Assembly (NCBI RefSeq): GCF_000739655.1
Contig: NZ_BATR01000179.1
Span: 1-36,832, forward strand
Direction: 5' to 3'
DNA: 36,832 nt
Origin: Verrucomicrobium sp. BvORR106
GTDB taxonomy: Bacteria > Verrucomicrobiota > Verrucomicrobiia > Verrucomicrobiales > Verrucomicrobiaceae
In this document: positions 5,845 through 14,927 of the stretch, piece by piece
How the letters are laid out: each line of letters starts with the position of its first letter
Numbering within the stretch: the stretch's first letter is position 1
Translations under genes and position numbers: made by a program
Notes under the pieces: generated by a model
Told to the model about the DNA's origin: nothing
The model's database searches: none
The model's input: the letters and a program-made list of their open reading frames with translations, nothing else

Positions 5845-8409
5845 TCAAGCCGCAACTTGAGGTGTCTTCTTCTCCTCCCGCTTGAACCATCCTGCGCCCC
5901 ATCCCGTCCGGGTCTGCCAGGCCTCCAGCAGCAGGACCAGCACGAGGGCCACCGCCAGCCACCTTTGAAAATCCTTCCATGCCGGCGGGCGCGGCGCATT
6001 CCACACATCGCTCAGATCCACCCGTTCCGCCCCGCCACTGCGGGTGCTCACCGACTTCAGTTCATCGAGCCGCTTGCGCTCGAAACTCCATTCGGGATTC
6101 GTGACGGCATTCACGGGACCGAAGGCGAACGCTGCATCACCAATCTTCACCGCCCCACGCAGATAGGTACCCGGCACCAGCTCCACCGTGGCCCGGTAGT
6201 GTCCCGGTGCCAGACGCTCCCACTCTGCCGGGGCCGCCTGGATGTCATCCCCTTGAACCAAGACCAGCTGCGGAGCATGCGCGGCGATCCGCTGGTTCCA
6301 GCTCTCGTCGTAGAACAAATCAGCTCTCAGCTTGCTGCCTTCCAGCGCCGTGCGCAGCCCCACCCCAGGTGGGACGGTCTCCCCCATCAGCCAACGAGCC
6401 AGGCTCTGGGCAAACCCACCATAACCCGGCCAGCTCCGCGTGGTGGCGGAGAAATCCCCCCCCAGAGGAAACGACACCGAGGCCACCCTCCCCGCCCCCC
6501 GCTGCCAGAAGGCCACCAGCGGCGCTGCGTACTCGTCGCCACTCACAGCGGCTTGGGTTGCCCCGGGCCGCAGGTAGCTGAGATTATACCCATCCACTTT
6601 GGGCAGCCATTCCAGATTGCCCGAAGCCATTTCCATCCAGCCAGGGGTGCCTTTCAGATCAATAGGCTCCTCGATGAAGGCTGAACGCGCCACGGCCACC
6701 GTCTCCTGTGCAAAGAGGGCGGGCAGTTCCTTCGGGTCGGAGTTGAAGAAGATGCGTCCGTTTCCGCGCAGGGCCACATCCTTAAGGAAATCGGCATCAC
6801 TGTCTTTCTCCGTGCCCAGGCCGATGACGCTCACCGTCCCCTTCTCTTTGCTCATCTTCTCCAGCAAGGCCTTGTATTCGCCGGGTTCCTCAGCGTCCGC
6901 CGCATCAGCAAACAGGATGATGTGCCGCTGCCCCACTTTCGCCTTTTCCAATTCAGCCCAGGCCCGCTTCAACCCTTGATAAACGTAGATGCCCCCACCT
7001 GTACTCTCCACGCGGCGCACGGCATTTTGAAGCGTGCCACGATTGCTCCCCACAGCCACCAGCGGGCTAATTTCGTGGGGCTCGCTGTCCACGGCATAGA
7101 CGCATGCCATGTCGTTGTCACCCAGCAGTTCGATGCCACGTGCCGCCCCTTCATTCGCGAGTTGCATCTTCACCAGCGAGGTACCCGGTGCGGTCATGGC
7201 CATGCTTCCGGAGCGGTCCATGACGATCGCCATGGCCACCGCGAGCTTTCGGTGCTCCTGTTTCAACTCCATGCTCACCGGCAGGAGCGGCTCCACCGGG
7301 GAGCCGAAGTAGCCCCCGGCGGCAAAGCTGAACTTGCCCCCGATCATCGCCAGACCACCACCCTGGTGGTTGACATAGAAATCCAGTGCCTTGATGAACC
7401 GCGGATCCAGACGGTAGGCGGGCACGTTGTTGAGCACCACCACCTTTGTCCCGGTGAGCGAGCCCACATTGAGCAGGCCCAGCTCCGTAATGAGTTCCAC
7501 CTCGAACCCCTGGGCCCGCAGCGCCTGGGCCAGCGGATCGTTCTCATAGGAGGTGGCCAGCACCACCCGGGGGCCACCCTGCACCTCCACCCACTGGGAG
7601 GCGGCGTTGTTTCCTGCAACGGCATCATCCGGGGCCATGAGGCGCGCTTCATAGTGGAAGGCCCCCGCCACGCCCAGCCGGTCGGTGAAACGCAGCCGTC
7701 CCACTCCGTTGATCACCTCCACATCCCTCCGGCCGATGCTCTGGCCGTTCCGGCTGAGCTCCACGGGGATCTTGCCATCCCTATCCCCCAGCACCACGAT
7801 CTCTGCGAGAAACGCCTCCCGCAACTGCACACGACGCGGCAGGGCCAGCGCGGCGATGCGCCAGTCCCCCACGGTGCTCTGGGCTGCGAGACGGTAATCC
7901 AGCGGCACCCCTTGCTCACGCAGGCGTTCGGCCAGACCGTCCAGAGGCTCCGTGCTGTAACCATCCGTCAGCACCAGCAGGCGGCTGGCCCGGCTCTCGG
8001 GGAGCTGGGCCAGGGTGTAGGAAGCCGCCGATTTCAGCCGCGTGGCCCCGCGGGGACCCGCGTACTGGGTGCCGGAGCCTGCGCGAATCTGGGCTCCGCG
8101 AGTCACAGCCTCCCCTGCAAAGTCCACAAAGTGGAGCCGGTCAGACGGACGACGGGATTTTTCCAGAATGGTCTCCCATTCCGAGATTCGGGGGCCCAAC
8201 AGATCGCCGGCCGACTCGGACTGGTCCACCAGCACCCAGAGGTCCAGCGCATCACTCTGCTTGCGCACTTCCGGCTGCACCAGCAGGGTGGTCACGACCA
8301 GGAGACAAAGCACACGCAAGGGTCGTGTCAGCTTCAGTCCACGCCAAAACCACCCTGCCACCGCCAGCACGGGGATGAGGAGCAACCATTCAGGGGAGAG
8401 GAGACGCAT
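5845..8409 (-). CDS. Membrane protein with two von Willebrand A domains and an amidotransferase-like domain
   Basis: An 854-residue membrane protein. The N-terminus has two hydrophobic segments (residues about 8-22 and 31-44). A first VWA-like region starts near residue 57 with a DxSxS metal site (DQSES, 62-66). A beta domain covers residues about 180-275. Residues about 280-380 resemble the class I glutamine-amidotransferase-like fold common in such proteins (VVVLNNVP, then GGGLAMIGG), with no evident catalytic Cys. A second, canonical VWA domain starts near residue 390 with DRSGSM (398-403). A C-terminal segment (FQRWLAVALVLVLLLEAW) is a likely last membrane helix. It lies 35 nt after the BatA-like gene in the same operon. 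VWA proteins of this kind are usual partners of MoxR ATPases; the client is unknown. Confidence 0.88.
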   Translation of the reverse strand: MRLLSPEWLLLIPVLAVAGWFWRGLKLTRPLRVLCLLVVTTLLVQPEVRKQSDALDLWVLVDQSESAGDLLGPRISEWETILEKSRRPSDRLHFVDFAGEAVTRGAQIRAGSGTQYAGPRGATRLKSAASYTLAQLPESRASRLLVLTDGYSTEPLDGLAERLREQGVPLDYRLAAQSTVGDWRIAALALPRRVQLREAFLAEIVVLGDRDGKIPVELSRNGQSIGRRDVEVINGVGRLRFTDRLGVAGAFHYEARLMAPDDAVAGNNAASQWVEVQGGPRVVLATSYENDPLAQALRAQGFEVELITELGLLNVGSLTGTKVVVLNNVPAYRLDPRFIKALDFYVNHQGGGLAMIGGKFSFAAGGYFGSPVEPLLPVSMELKQEHRKLAVAMAIVMDRSGSMAMTAPGTSLVKMQLANEGAARGIELLGDNDMACVYAVDSEPHEISPLVAVGSNRGTLQNAVRRVESTGGGIYVYQGLKRAWAELEKAKVGQRHIILFADAADAEEPGEYKALLEKMSKEKGTVSVIGLGTEKDSDADFLKDVALRGNGRIFFNSDPKELPALFAQETVAVARSAFIEEPIDLKGTPGWMEMASGNLEWLPKVDGYNLSYLRPGATQAAVSGDEYAAPLVAFWQRGAGRVASVSFPLGGDFSATTRSWPGYGGFAQSLARWLMGETVPPGVGLRTALEGSKLRADLFYDESWNQRIAAHAPQLVLVQGDDIQAAPAEWERLAPGHYRATVELVPGTYLRGAVKIGDAAFAFGPVNAVTNPEWSFERKRLDELKSVSTRSGGAERVDLSDVWNAPRPPAWKDFQRWLAVALVLVLLLEAWQTRTGWGAGWFKREEKKTPQVAA

Positions 8410-8444
8410 GAGATATTCAGAGTTTCAGGAAACAGACGCACAGC

Positions 8445-10244
8445 TCAGCTTCGGGCGGCGACGATGGAGCCCGCAGAAGAACGTGCCGGGCCGGAGCGCC
8501 AGCCCCAAGCCCCCAGCAGACAAGCCAATACCAGCAGCACCCACAGGCCCGTCAGCGGATCGGCCTCGGTCTGTTTCAGTGCCGCCTCCCAGCGCCGCGC
8601 ATCCACCGTATCCAGCGGGGCAGCTTCCCGGAAATCAGCCTCACGCGTGTCGGCGAAGTGGATCGCCCCGCGGATCATCGCCTTGCCCCCCTCCTCCAGG
8701 TCAAAAAAGCCCACGCCATCCGGAACACGCCCGGTGAACTCCGTTCGCTTGCCATCCCGCAACAACGTGAGTGCGGCGGGGGCGGTCCCAGGAGCCGCCT
8801 GAGGTGGGGGCACCTCCAGATTCTGCCCGGCCTCGAAGTTGCCTGCCCAAGGCTCCCGCTTCGCCTTCCGAATCTGCTCCACATAGCGATGCAGCATCAC
8901 CAGCAAGGCCGGATGCCGGGCGGCATTCGACTGGGAGAGGTCCCAAGCCAGAAGCAAGCGGCGCACTGGCGTGCCGGTCGCGGTGAGATCATGCCGGAGC
9001 AAGGCCAGCGGGCGACCGCCCTTCCAGAGCAGCGGCTCGTCCCGGTCCGTCAGCCCCAGTTCCATGGGACGAGGAGTCAACAAGCTCATCCAGTTGAGGT
9101 CGCGGGTGAGCGGGTGGTCCTCCGCCACGGTGTAGTTGCCATCCAGCGGCAGGTTCTCCCCGCCTCCACCCAAAATCTGCACGGCATCCGTGTTCACAGG
9201 ATTCCCCAACTCCGCAACCGTGAGGTCAGGTACCTGGGTGACTGGCGTCACGGCCACGCCATCCAGCGCCTGCAACATCTTCTTCATCCCTCCACCAGGG
9301 GCCGACCCTGCCTCAAACGCGAGATTCACCACTCGTTCCACCGGACGCTGCAGGGGCATGCGGTCATCCCAGGTGAACTGGTCTCCGCTCAGCACGAGCG
9401 TGGCACGATCCACGCCGGGAGGCAGTTCACCCGCCAGCTCTCCAGTCTGGCCGGGAGCCAGCGTAACGTTGGAACGCTGTGGCTCCGTTTTACCCTCCTG
9501 TTCCACCCACCACTGGCGGGTCTGCGGGGCTTTACCATAGTTGCGCACCAGCACTGACCACTTCACACCGGAGTCGGCAGCCCCTGGCTTGATGAGAGTC
9601 GTCTCCACCCCGGCCCAGCCGACATTCTCGATCTCTTCACCCGCCGAGAGCACCGCGACCCCGGTGGCCACCTCCGCCTTGCGGTCTGTCACGAAGATGA
9701 CGATGCCATGTTCTTTCACCAAACCCGAGCCCACCTGGAGGGCTTCATCCGGCCGATGGGTGCCCAGCACGGGCTTCCAGCCATCATACGCCCGCAGCAC
9801 GCCAGCCACCTCCGCTCCGGTATAGAGGGTGGGCTTGCGTACATCCGTCTCCAGCAGATGCCACTCCGTCCGCGCCGCCGCCCGGCTCCAGCCCCGCAGC
9901 TTTTCTGCGAGCAGCTCCCTCGTTGGTTCCTTGAACGCCTCCATGGAGACGGAGCTGTCCAGCACCACCACCACGGTCTGGCGGGAGTCCTCCTTGATCC
10001 AGCGCGGCTCCACCAGCAGCCAGGTCAGCAGGAGGGCAGCCAGGAGCTGAAGCCATAGCGGCATCGAGTTCCGCAGGCGCTCAAACTTCGCCCCACCCGT
10101 GCTCTCCGGCCGCACCCGCTCCAGCAGGAACAGAGTGCTCACCCGCAACCGCCGGGAACGCTCCTGCAGGAAGTGGATGGCCAGCACTGCCGGGATGGCG
10201 AGCAAGGCCCAAAGGCCGGCGGGGTTGGCGAGGAGGAGTCGCAT
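8445..10244 (-). CDS. BatA-like VWA membrane protein
   Basis: A 599-residue protein. The N-terminus matches the BatA/aerotolerance-regulator N-terminal family: a hydrophobic helix (LWALLAIPAVLAIHFL), a basic RRLRVSTLFLLERVRP stretch, then a second helix (PLWLQLLAALLLTWLLVEP, 62-80). A VWA domain follows, with DSSVSM at 96-101 as metal site. A beta-rich middle part follows, then a last membrane helix near the C-terminus (TGLWVLLVLACLLGAWGW). The soluble part most likely faces the periplasm. It belongs to the MoxR/DUF58/VWA cluster, 34 nt after a small lipoprotein gene and 35 nt before the double-VWA gene. The Bat name describes the family and is not proof of an oxygen-tolerance role. Confidence 0.88.
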   Translation of the reverse strand: MRLLLANPAGLWALLAIPAVLAIHFLQERSRRLRVSTLFLLERVRPESTGGAKFERLRNSMPLWLQLLAALLLTWLLVEPRWIKEDSRQTVVVVLDSSVSMEAFKEPTRELLAEKLRGWSRAAARTEWHLLETDVRKPTLYTGAEVAGVLRAYDGWKPVLGTHRPDEALQVGSGLVKEHGIVIFVTDRKAEVATGVAVLSAGEEIENVGWAGVETTLIKPGAADSGVKWSVLVRNYGKAPQTRQWWVEQEGKTEPQRSNVTLAPGQTGELAGELPPGVDRATLVLSGDQFTWDDRMPLQRPVERVVNLAFEAGSAPGGGMKKMLQALDGVAVTPVTQVPDLTVAELGNPVNTDAVQILGGGGENLPLDGNYTVAEDHPLTRDLNWMSLLTPRPMELGLTDRDEPLLWKGGRPLALLRHDLTATGTPVRRLLLAWDLSQSNAARHPALLVMLHRYVEQIRKAKREPWAGNFEAGQNLEVPPPQAAPGTAPAALTLLRDGKRTEFTGRVPDGVGFFDLEEGGKAMIRGAIHFADTREADFREAAPLDTVDARRWEAALKQTEADPLTGLWVLLVLACLLGAWGWRSGPARSSAGSIVAARS

Positions 10245-10278
10245 GAGGACGGATCAGCAGTCGGTGGCCGGTTGAGAA

Positions 10279-10686
10279 TCAGGGTTTCACGATCGGGGCC
10301 TTGTCCAGAATCTTGTCCAGCGCAGCGCGGGTGGCGTCATCATTGCCTTTGGTTTTCACCTCGAACTCCACCTCTTTGCTTTCACCAGGGACCGGGCCCG
10401 CGCCGTCGTCAGTGGCCGTGGCCCCCAGCTTGGCAGGGGCATTGGGAGCCGCTTCTTTCAGCCGGCTGCCGCTCTCTGCGGGCTTTTCCTTCTCGCTCCC
10501 GACTTCTTTACTCTCTTCACCCGTGATCATGCGGTTGCGCGCCGCGCCCGCGCCGGTGGTGCAGCTCGGGCCGTCCTCAGCAGGCACGGCACTGCCGGTG
10601 CTGTCCCCCTGGGTTCCGGTTTTCTTGTTGCAGGAAGACAGCGCGACCGTCAGGAGGACGGCTGCGGTGAAATGGATGAGTTTCAT
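10279..10686 (-). CDS. Small putative lipoprotein
   Basis: A 135-residue protein with a lipoprotein signal peptide (MKLIHFTAAVLLTVALSSC; Cys19 after LSS). The rest is low-complexity, rich in Lys, Glu, Gly and Ala, and probably disordered, ending in a short helix (DDATRAALDKILDKA). It has no recognised domain. It lies between the DUF58 gene (114 nt upstream) and the BatA-like gene (34 nt downstream), on the same strand. It could be an outer component or spacer of the cluster, but there is no direct evidence. Confidence 0.7.
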   Translation of the reverse strand: MKLIHFTAAVLLTVALSSCNKKTGTQGDSTGSAVPAEDGPSCTTGAGAARNRMITGEESKEVGSEKEKPAESGSRLKEAAPNAPAKLGATATDDGAGPVPGESKEVEFEVKTKGNDDATRAALDKILDKAPIVKP

Positions 10687-10800
10687 GTGGTTGAGAAAGG
10701 TGAGTTAAAGATTCAGGGGAAGGTTACGATGGAGTCGATGCCAGTGGTGCAGAAGGCGGTGACGGTCAGGGATACATTCAACATCAACTCCGCGTCCGGG

Positions 10801-11721
10801 TCAGCCCATTTCCACCACGCCCGCGCTCAGGGCCTCCGCCCGGAGGGCCACCAGGAAGGGAGGCTCCGCCGCTACCCTGGCCAGGCCCGCCCCGCGACGC
10901 ACGGCCTGTTCCCGCCAAAGAGAGAAGTGCATCTGATAAGCACGGAGGTAGCGGACCAGGATGTCTTTGTCCACCCGCCGCTTGTCACGGAGCGCCGACT
11001 CACACTCTTCAAACTCGATGTTGCCGTCCCACGCCGGATGAGCCTCCTCAATGCAAAAGGGGGCGAACACCAGTGCGCGACCCTTCCCGTGGAGCAGGGC
11101 GTTCATCATGCGCTCTGGCGGAGTCTCGCTGAGCAGATCGCTCACCATCACCCGCAGGGATCCTGCGCGCAGAGGGCTCCGCTCCAACAGCCCGGCGACG
11201 TCGACCTTGGCGTTGAGGTTCGTTGAAACTTCACCACGGGGCCAGTCATGTGCCAGGGCCCGCTCCAGCGGCACATCCACCGCATCCCGGCCCAGGGCGT
11301 GAATCCGCACCGCTGCGCCAAGACGCAGAGCGCTCTCGAGACAGAAATACACCACTTCCCACGTGCGCTGCGCCTTGGCGGGTGTGAGGAACATGGAGGG
11401 GCTCAGATCCAGCAGCAGATCCACCTTGGGCGTGACCTCCTGACGGTAGAGCTTCATCGTATAGTTTCCCGTGCGGGCATAGGCCTGCCAGTTGATGTGG
11501 CGCGGATCATCCCCAGGGATGTAGGGACGCTGGTCCTGGAAGTCGATGGAACTCCCCGTCCCCTGCCCCAGCACGCTGCCCGCCACCCCGCTCCAATGCC
11601 CGCTGCGCAAAGGGAGCCGCGCCACGGCCGCCGCGCCCTTCATCCGCTGGTGCAAGGTCGCAAGTGCTGCAGGCTGGAAGTCTGCGGCGGTAAGATCCAT
11701 CTGAGGGGGCGCGGTGCTCAT
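10801..11721 (-). CDS. DUF58 domain protein
   Basis: A 306-residue protein starting at ATG 11721; an upstream extension in this frame only overlaps the permease gene. DUF58 is a VWA-like family nearly always encoded with MoxR ATPases. The signature QRPYIPGDDPRHINWQAYARTGNYTMKLYRQE (residues 64-95, given as key motif) is clear, and is followed by the VWA-type site DLLLDLSPSM (101-110). No membrane helix is seen, so this is the short soluble form. It starts 17 nt after the permease stop, which indicates the same transcript. It probably pairs with the MoxR protein at 16812-17831, although three cluster genes plus the inserted four-helix-bundle gene lie between them, an unusual separation. Confidence 0.93.
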   Translation of the reverse strand: MSTAPPQMDLTAADFQPAALATLHQRMKGAAAVARLPLRSGHWSGVAGSVLGQGTGSSIDFQDQRPYIPGDDPRHINWQAYARTGNYTMKLYRQEVTPKVDLLLDLSPSMFLTPAKAQRTWEVVYFCLESALRLGAAVRIHALGRDAVDVPLERALAHDWPRGEVSTNLNAKVDVAGLLERSPLRAGSLRVMVSDLLSETPPERMMNALLHGKGRALVFAPFCIEEAHPAWDGNIEFEECESALRDKRRVDKDILVRYLRAYQMHFSLWREQAVRRGAGLARVAAEPPFLVALRAEALSAGVVEMG

Positions 11722-11738
11722 GAGGAGGTGATTGAGGA

Positions 11739-13244
11739 TCAGGATTGCGGAAGAGCTGGCGCGGCGGCTTCCTGGGTCTCGGGCTTGGATTGGTCTTCCA
11801 GCCGGGAGATGGCGCGAAACTCCTTGAACATACGGAAGCCCAGATAGGCCACCAGAATGACCACCACGGCGAAGGTCACCTTGAAATAGAAGTCCAGCGG
11901 CGTGCCATCCGTTCCGCCCTCCATGTAGGCAAACAAGGCACTGGACGGAAACGGCGCAAGCCACCGGTAGGCAACTTCCTTGGTCACCCCAGGAGTGCCT
12001 GCCACGATGGAGGCAATGGCGAACAGCAGGCCAAAGAGAGCCTGAATCAGCACATAGAGCCAGATCGGCTGGCGAACGCGAGGGAAGAGGAGCAGCACCG
12101 GCAGCGGGCAGATGGCGGAGGCATAGACCAGCACAAAGGTCACGATCAGCTCCATCTGTTTCAGGTCGGTCAGGCCGGACCCGGCTGTCACCGAAATCTG
12201 GTAGACAGCATTGAACTGCGCGAGATACAAAATGCCCGTAAAGAGCAGGGCCGTCGCCCACCCGGGATAGAGCACCCGGCCGGCCATCCGGCCCAGAAAA
12301 CCCCGGCGCGTCCATGACGCATAGAGGCTGGGCAGGCGCACCGTGTGCTCACACAGCGCCTCCAGAATGATCCAGCCCCAGATGGGCGTGCACAGTAAGA
12401 ACCACATTCCCGCCACATCCTCGTGCATGGTATAGGCCAGCACATTGGCCACGGCCGCCATGCCCAGGGCCGTCATCCGTTTCCGCGCCGAATGGTTCTC
12501 GGAAACAGGAGCGATGCGTGTGGCCGCGATCTCCAGCAACAGATACACATACAACCCCACCATCGTCGCGATCAGCCACACCGGAGGCCCACTGCCAGAA
12601 GCGCTGGCGAAAAAGAAAAACCCTCTGGAAAACAAGCTACCGACCCCGACGGAAAACATAAAGGGAAGAAACAGCACCAGCGCGATGATGCGGAACACCA
12701 TCGGAGCACTGGAAAGCGCCACTGTGAAAGCAGTGAAGACAAAAGAAACCGCCACCATGATGGCAATGACGGACAGATCATCCACCACGTTCACCTGCCC
12801 GAAGAAGTAACGCAGCACGGCATATGGCAGCACCGCCGCCACCAGCAACAACGACTGCGCCACCAGCGCCACCCACTTGCCCAGCACAATGCGGAAGGCA
12901 CTCATCCGCGTGAGCTGCACCAGGTCCAGCGTGTTTGCCTTCACCTCATCGCTCACCGCCATGAGCCCCCGCGCCGGCATGAGCACCAGCAGAGGAATCC
13001 AGACGAAAGCCCAGAAAAACCCGTCAAACCCCACCATCGCCCCCCGCGATGCTCCATTGGCCAGCGCCAGCAGTTGCATACCCACCAGCAACGTCATCAC
13101 CACCTGCACCAGAATGAAGATGGAAATAAACGCCTTCGTCTTCAGCCCCTGCCGCAGCTCCTTCACTAGGATGGGACTGAGCCAGTCTGAGAAGTCGGGG
13201 GGAGGTAGGGTGTGGGTGGGGGCTGTTGTGGCAGGTGAGGACAT
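11739..13244 (-). CDS. ABC transporter permease, ABC-2 type
   Basis: A 501-residue integral membrane protein with roughly ten to twelve hydrophobic segments. It opens with the pattern typical of ABC-2 permeases: a short cytoplasmic tail, then FSDWLSPILVKELRQGLKTKAF (key residues LVKELRQ) before the first helix. A cytoplasmic SDEVKANTLDLVQLTRMSAFRIVLGKW stretch is the usual contact region for the ATPase. It pairs with the ATPase at 13786-14850 on the same strand. The two genes are now about 540 bp apart because a repeat-bracketed four-helix-bundle gene lies between them. The substrate cannot be read from sequence; GldF-like and other exporter permeases share this layout. Confidence 0.88.
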   Translation of the reverse strand: MSSPATTAPTHTLPPPDFSDWLSPILVKELRQGLKTKAFISIFILVQVVMTLLVGMQLLALANGASRGAMVGFDGFFWAFVWIPLLVLMPARGLMAVSDEVKANTLDLVQLTRMSAFRIVLGKWVALVAQSLLLVAAVLPYAVLRYFFGQVNVVDDLSVIAIMVAVSFVFTAFTVALSSAPMVFRIIALVLFLPFMFSVGVGSLFSRGFFFFASASGSGPPVWLIATMVGLYVYLLLEIAATRIAPVSENHSARKRMTALGMAAVANVLAYTMHEDVAGMWFLLCTPIWGWIILEALCEHTVRLPSLYASWTRRGFLGRMAGRVLYPGWATALLFTGILYLAQFNAVYQISVTAGSGLTDLKQMELIVTFVLVYASAICPLPVLLLFPRVRQPIWLYVLIQALFGLLFAIASIVAGTPGVTKEVAYRWLAPFPSSALFAYMEGGTDGTPLDFYFKVTFAVVVILVAYLGFRMFKEFRAISRLEDQSKPETQEAAAPALPQS

Positions 13245-13281
13245 GGGGAGTCAGGGAGCAGAAGTTCAGTGCGTCAGTGGG

Positions 13282-13775
13282 CGGTGCGTCAGTGCGTCAG
13301 TTTTCGTTGCGCGGGGGCGGCAGACAGAAGCGAAGGTGGTTTGAGATCATGGTGCCCAGCATGCGGCCGAGCTCGCGGCATTCTGCCGCGACGGTTTCAC
13401 AGTCGGCCTTGTTCAGGTATTTGCAGGAGTAGGCCGTGCGCAGCCAATGCATCGTTTCTTGGAGTTCACCATCGGAGTCAGTCAGTTTGCTGAGGAAATG
13501 AGCCTCGTAGCGCCGCTTCGACCAGGCCTCTGCGATGTTAGCTCCAATAGCCCGTGAACTCCGACGCACCTGATCAGTGAGAGAGTACTTTTCCTCCGGT
13601 GGAAAAGTCAGGGTCAGCTTGAACACGTCCTGTTGAAACCGAAAACAACGTTTGTAGAGCTCCAGATCGCGATAAGACCTGGCCAGCGGCTTCCGCCCCT
13701 GTTTTTCACTCTCAAATTCCTCAGCCATGTCTCTATCTCCTTTCATAACCTCCCCCTTGACGCACTGACGCACCG
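13282..13775. mobile_element. Putative inserted cassette: four-helix-bundle gene between 18-bp inverted repeats
   Basis: The sequence CGGTGCGTCAGTGCGTCA at 13282-13299 is the exact reverse complement of 13758-13775. Between them lies a single small gene. Both arms are two 8-bp TGCGTCAG-type units, with further degenerate units outside (from about 13267 on the left and to about 13785 on the right). The unit splits an ABC ATPase/permease gene pair, the ATPase stop being only about 10 bp away. No transposase is present, so movement would need help in trans. Calling it mobile is inference; the repeats are directly seen. Confidence 0.5.
13297..13728 (-). CDS. Four-helix-bundle protein, 23S rRNA-intervening-sequence-protein family
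   Basis: A 143-residue soluble helical protein. The ATG at 13728 is chosen because AAAGGAG lies 8 nt upstream on the minus strand, a strong ribosome binding site; earlier in-frame codons run into the repeat. Family motifs are clear: YRDLELYKRCFRFQQDVF, then FPPEEKYSLTDQVRRSSRAIGANIAEAWSKRR (key residues LTDQVRRSSRAI.ANIAE), and a final helix before a short basic tail. Related proteins were first found in intervening sequences of bacterial 23S rRNA genes; their biochemical role is not settled, and nucleic-acid binding is only a hypothesis. The TGA stop (13297-13299) is the end of the left inverted repeat. It interrupts an ABC transporter operon, which suggests insertion. Confidence 0.9.
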   Translation of the reverse strand: MAEEFESEKQGRKPLARSYRDLELYKRCFRFQQDVFKLTLTFPPEEKYSLTDQVRRSSRAIGANIAEAWSKRRYEAHFLSKLTDSDGELQETMHWLRTAYSCKYLNKADCETVAAECRELGRMLGTMISNHLRFCLPPPRNEN

Positions 13776-13785
13776 ACGAACTGAC

Positions 13786-14850
13786 TTACTGTTTTTTCAG
13801 CATATCCACAAACGCATCCTCCAGCCGCCGGACCTCGCGGTGGAACTCCACGACCGGGATGCCTTCGTTGACCATTTTCTTCAGGCCGGCGGCGAGGAGG
13901 TTGAGGTCGTCACTGGCTACAGCGAGGCGGGCACCGTCGCGGCGTTGTTCGACCAGGCTCCAGCCGGGGTTCATGCCAGCCCAGAGATGGAGTTCCTCCA
14001 CCTTGCCGAGCACGGTGATGTCGACCATAAGCTGGGAGTCACCGTTGCTGGCGCGACCGGCCCCGCGTCGGAGGGTTTCCGCAGCCCCGTGATACACGAG
14101 TTTGCCACCGTCGATGAAAAGCAGCGTGTCGCACATCTCCCCCAGCTCACTCAGAATGTGGCTGCTGATGAAGAGGGTCTTGCCACGCTGGGCCAGGAGA
14201 CGGACGAGGTTCTTGAACTCCAGCCGTGCCTTGGGATCCAATCCCGCGGCCGGTTCATCCAGGATCATGAACTCCGGATCCGGCAGCAGCATGCGACCGA
14301 AGCAGAGGCGCTGGCCCATGCCCTTGCTCAGCTTGTTCATCGGACGGTCTGCGAGTACCAGAAGGTCGGCAAAGTCCATGACCTCCTCCACGCGGGCGCG
14401 GCGCTCGGCACGCTTGAAACCATAGGCGCGGGCAAAGAAATCAAGGTACTCGTACACCGTCATGCAGGAGTAGGTGCCGTAGTGGTCCGGCATCCAGCCG
14501 ATGAGACGACGCACCTTCTCGGGCCGGTCCATCACATTCACACCCGCCACTTTCACCATGCCGCTGGTGGGAGAGTCCAGCGTGGCCATGATCCGCATGG
14601 TCGTGGTCTTCCCAGCGCCGTTGGCACCGATGAACCCCACCACCTGCCCACGGTGGATGTCGAAGTTGAGATCCTTCACCGCATGCACGTTGTCGAACAC
14701 CCGGTGCAGATGCCGGACCTCCACCAGAGTCGCTGGCAGTGGAGGAGGTGGCGCGATGGAGCGGGCCGGGGATGGAGCAGGAGATGCCGGTGAAGACGCA
14801 GCGGCCTGCGGCGGTTCGATCTCGGGTGGAGCGGCAGAAGGAGTGTCCAT
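13786..14850 (-). CDS. ABC transporter ATP-binding protein
   Basis: A 354-residue ATPase starting at ATG 14850; a TTG at 14898 is a weaker alternative. The first about 40 residues are a Pro/Ala/Ser-rich, probably disordered tail, unusual for this family. The ATPase core is complete: Walker A GANGAGKT (75-82), signature LSKGMGQR (174-181), Walker B FMILDEP (194-200) and switch His231. The C-terminal about 90 residues form an accessory domain that ends in LEDAFVDMLKKQ, as in exporters of the ABC-2/CcmA/GldA group. It energises the permease at 11739-13244. It starts 77 nt after the upstream membrane-protein gene in the same cluster. The substrate is unknown. Confidence 0.93.
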   Translation of the reverse strand: MDTPSAAPPEIEPPQAAASSPASPAPSPARSIAPPPPLPATLVEVRHLHRVFDNVHAVKDLNFDIHRGQVVGFIGANGAGKTTTMRIMATLDSPTSGMVKVAGVNVMDRPEKVRRLIGWMPDHYGTYSCMTVYEYLDFFARAYGFKRAERRARVEEVMDFADLLVLADRPMNKLSKGMGQRLCFGRMLLPDPEFMILDEPAAGLDPKARLEFKNLVRLLAQRGKTLFISSHILSELGEMCDTLLFIDGGKLVYHGAAETLRRGAGRASNGDSQLMVDITVLGKVEELHLWAGMNPGWSLVEQRRDGARLAVASDDLNLLAAGLKKMVNEGIPVVEFHREVRRLEDAFVDMLKKQ

Positions 14851-14927
14851 GATGACGAAACAGGCTGGGGATGGAATGGAATCGGTGGGGCGGTTCAATG
14901 AAGCAACGGCGCCCCTCCGGCGGTGAG

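Noticed and set aside
6922-8802. 626-codon plus-strand open frame
   Set aside because: It lies opposite the double-VWA and BatA-like genes; the product is rich in His, Arg and Gln, with no motif and no start signal.
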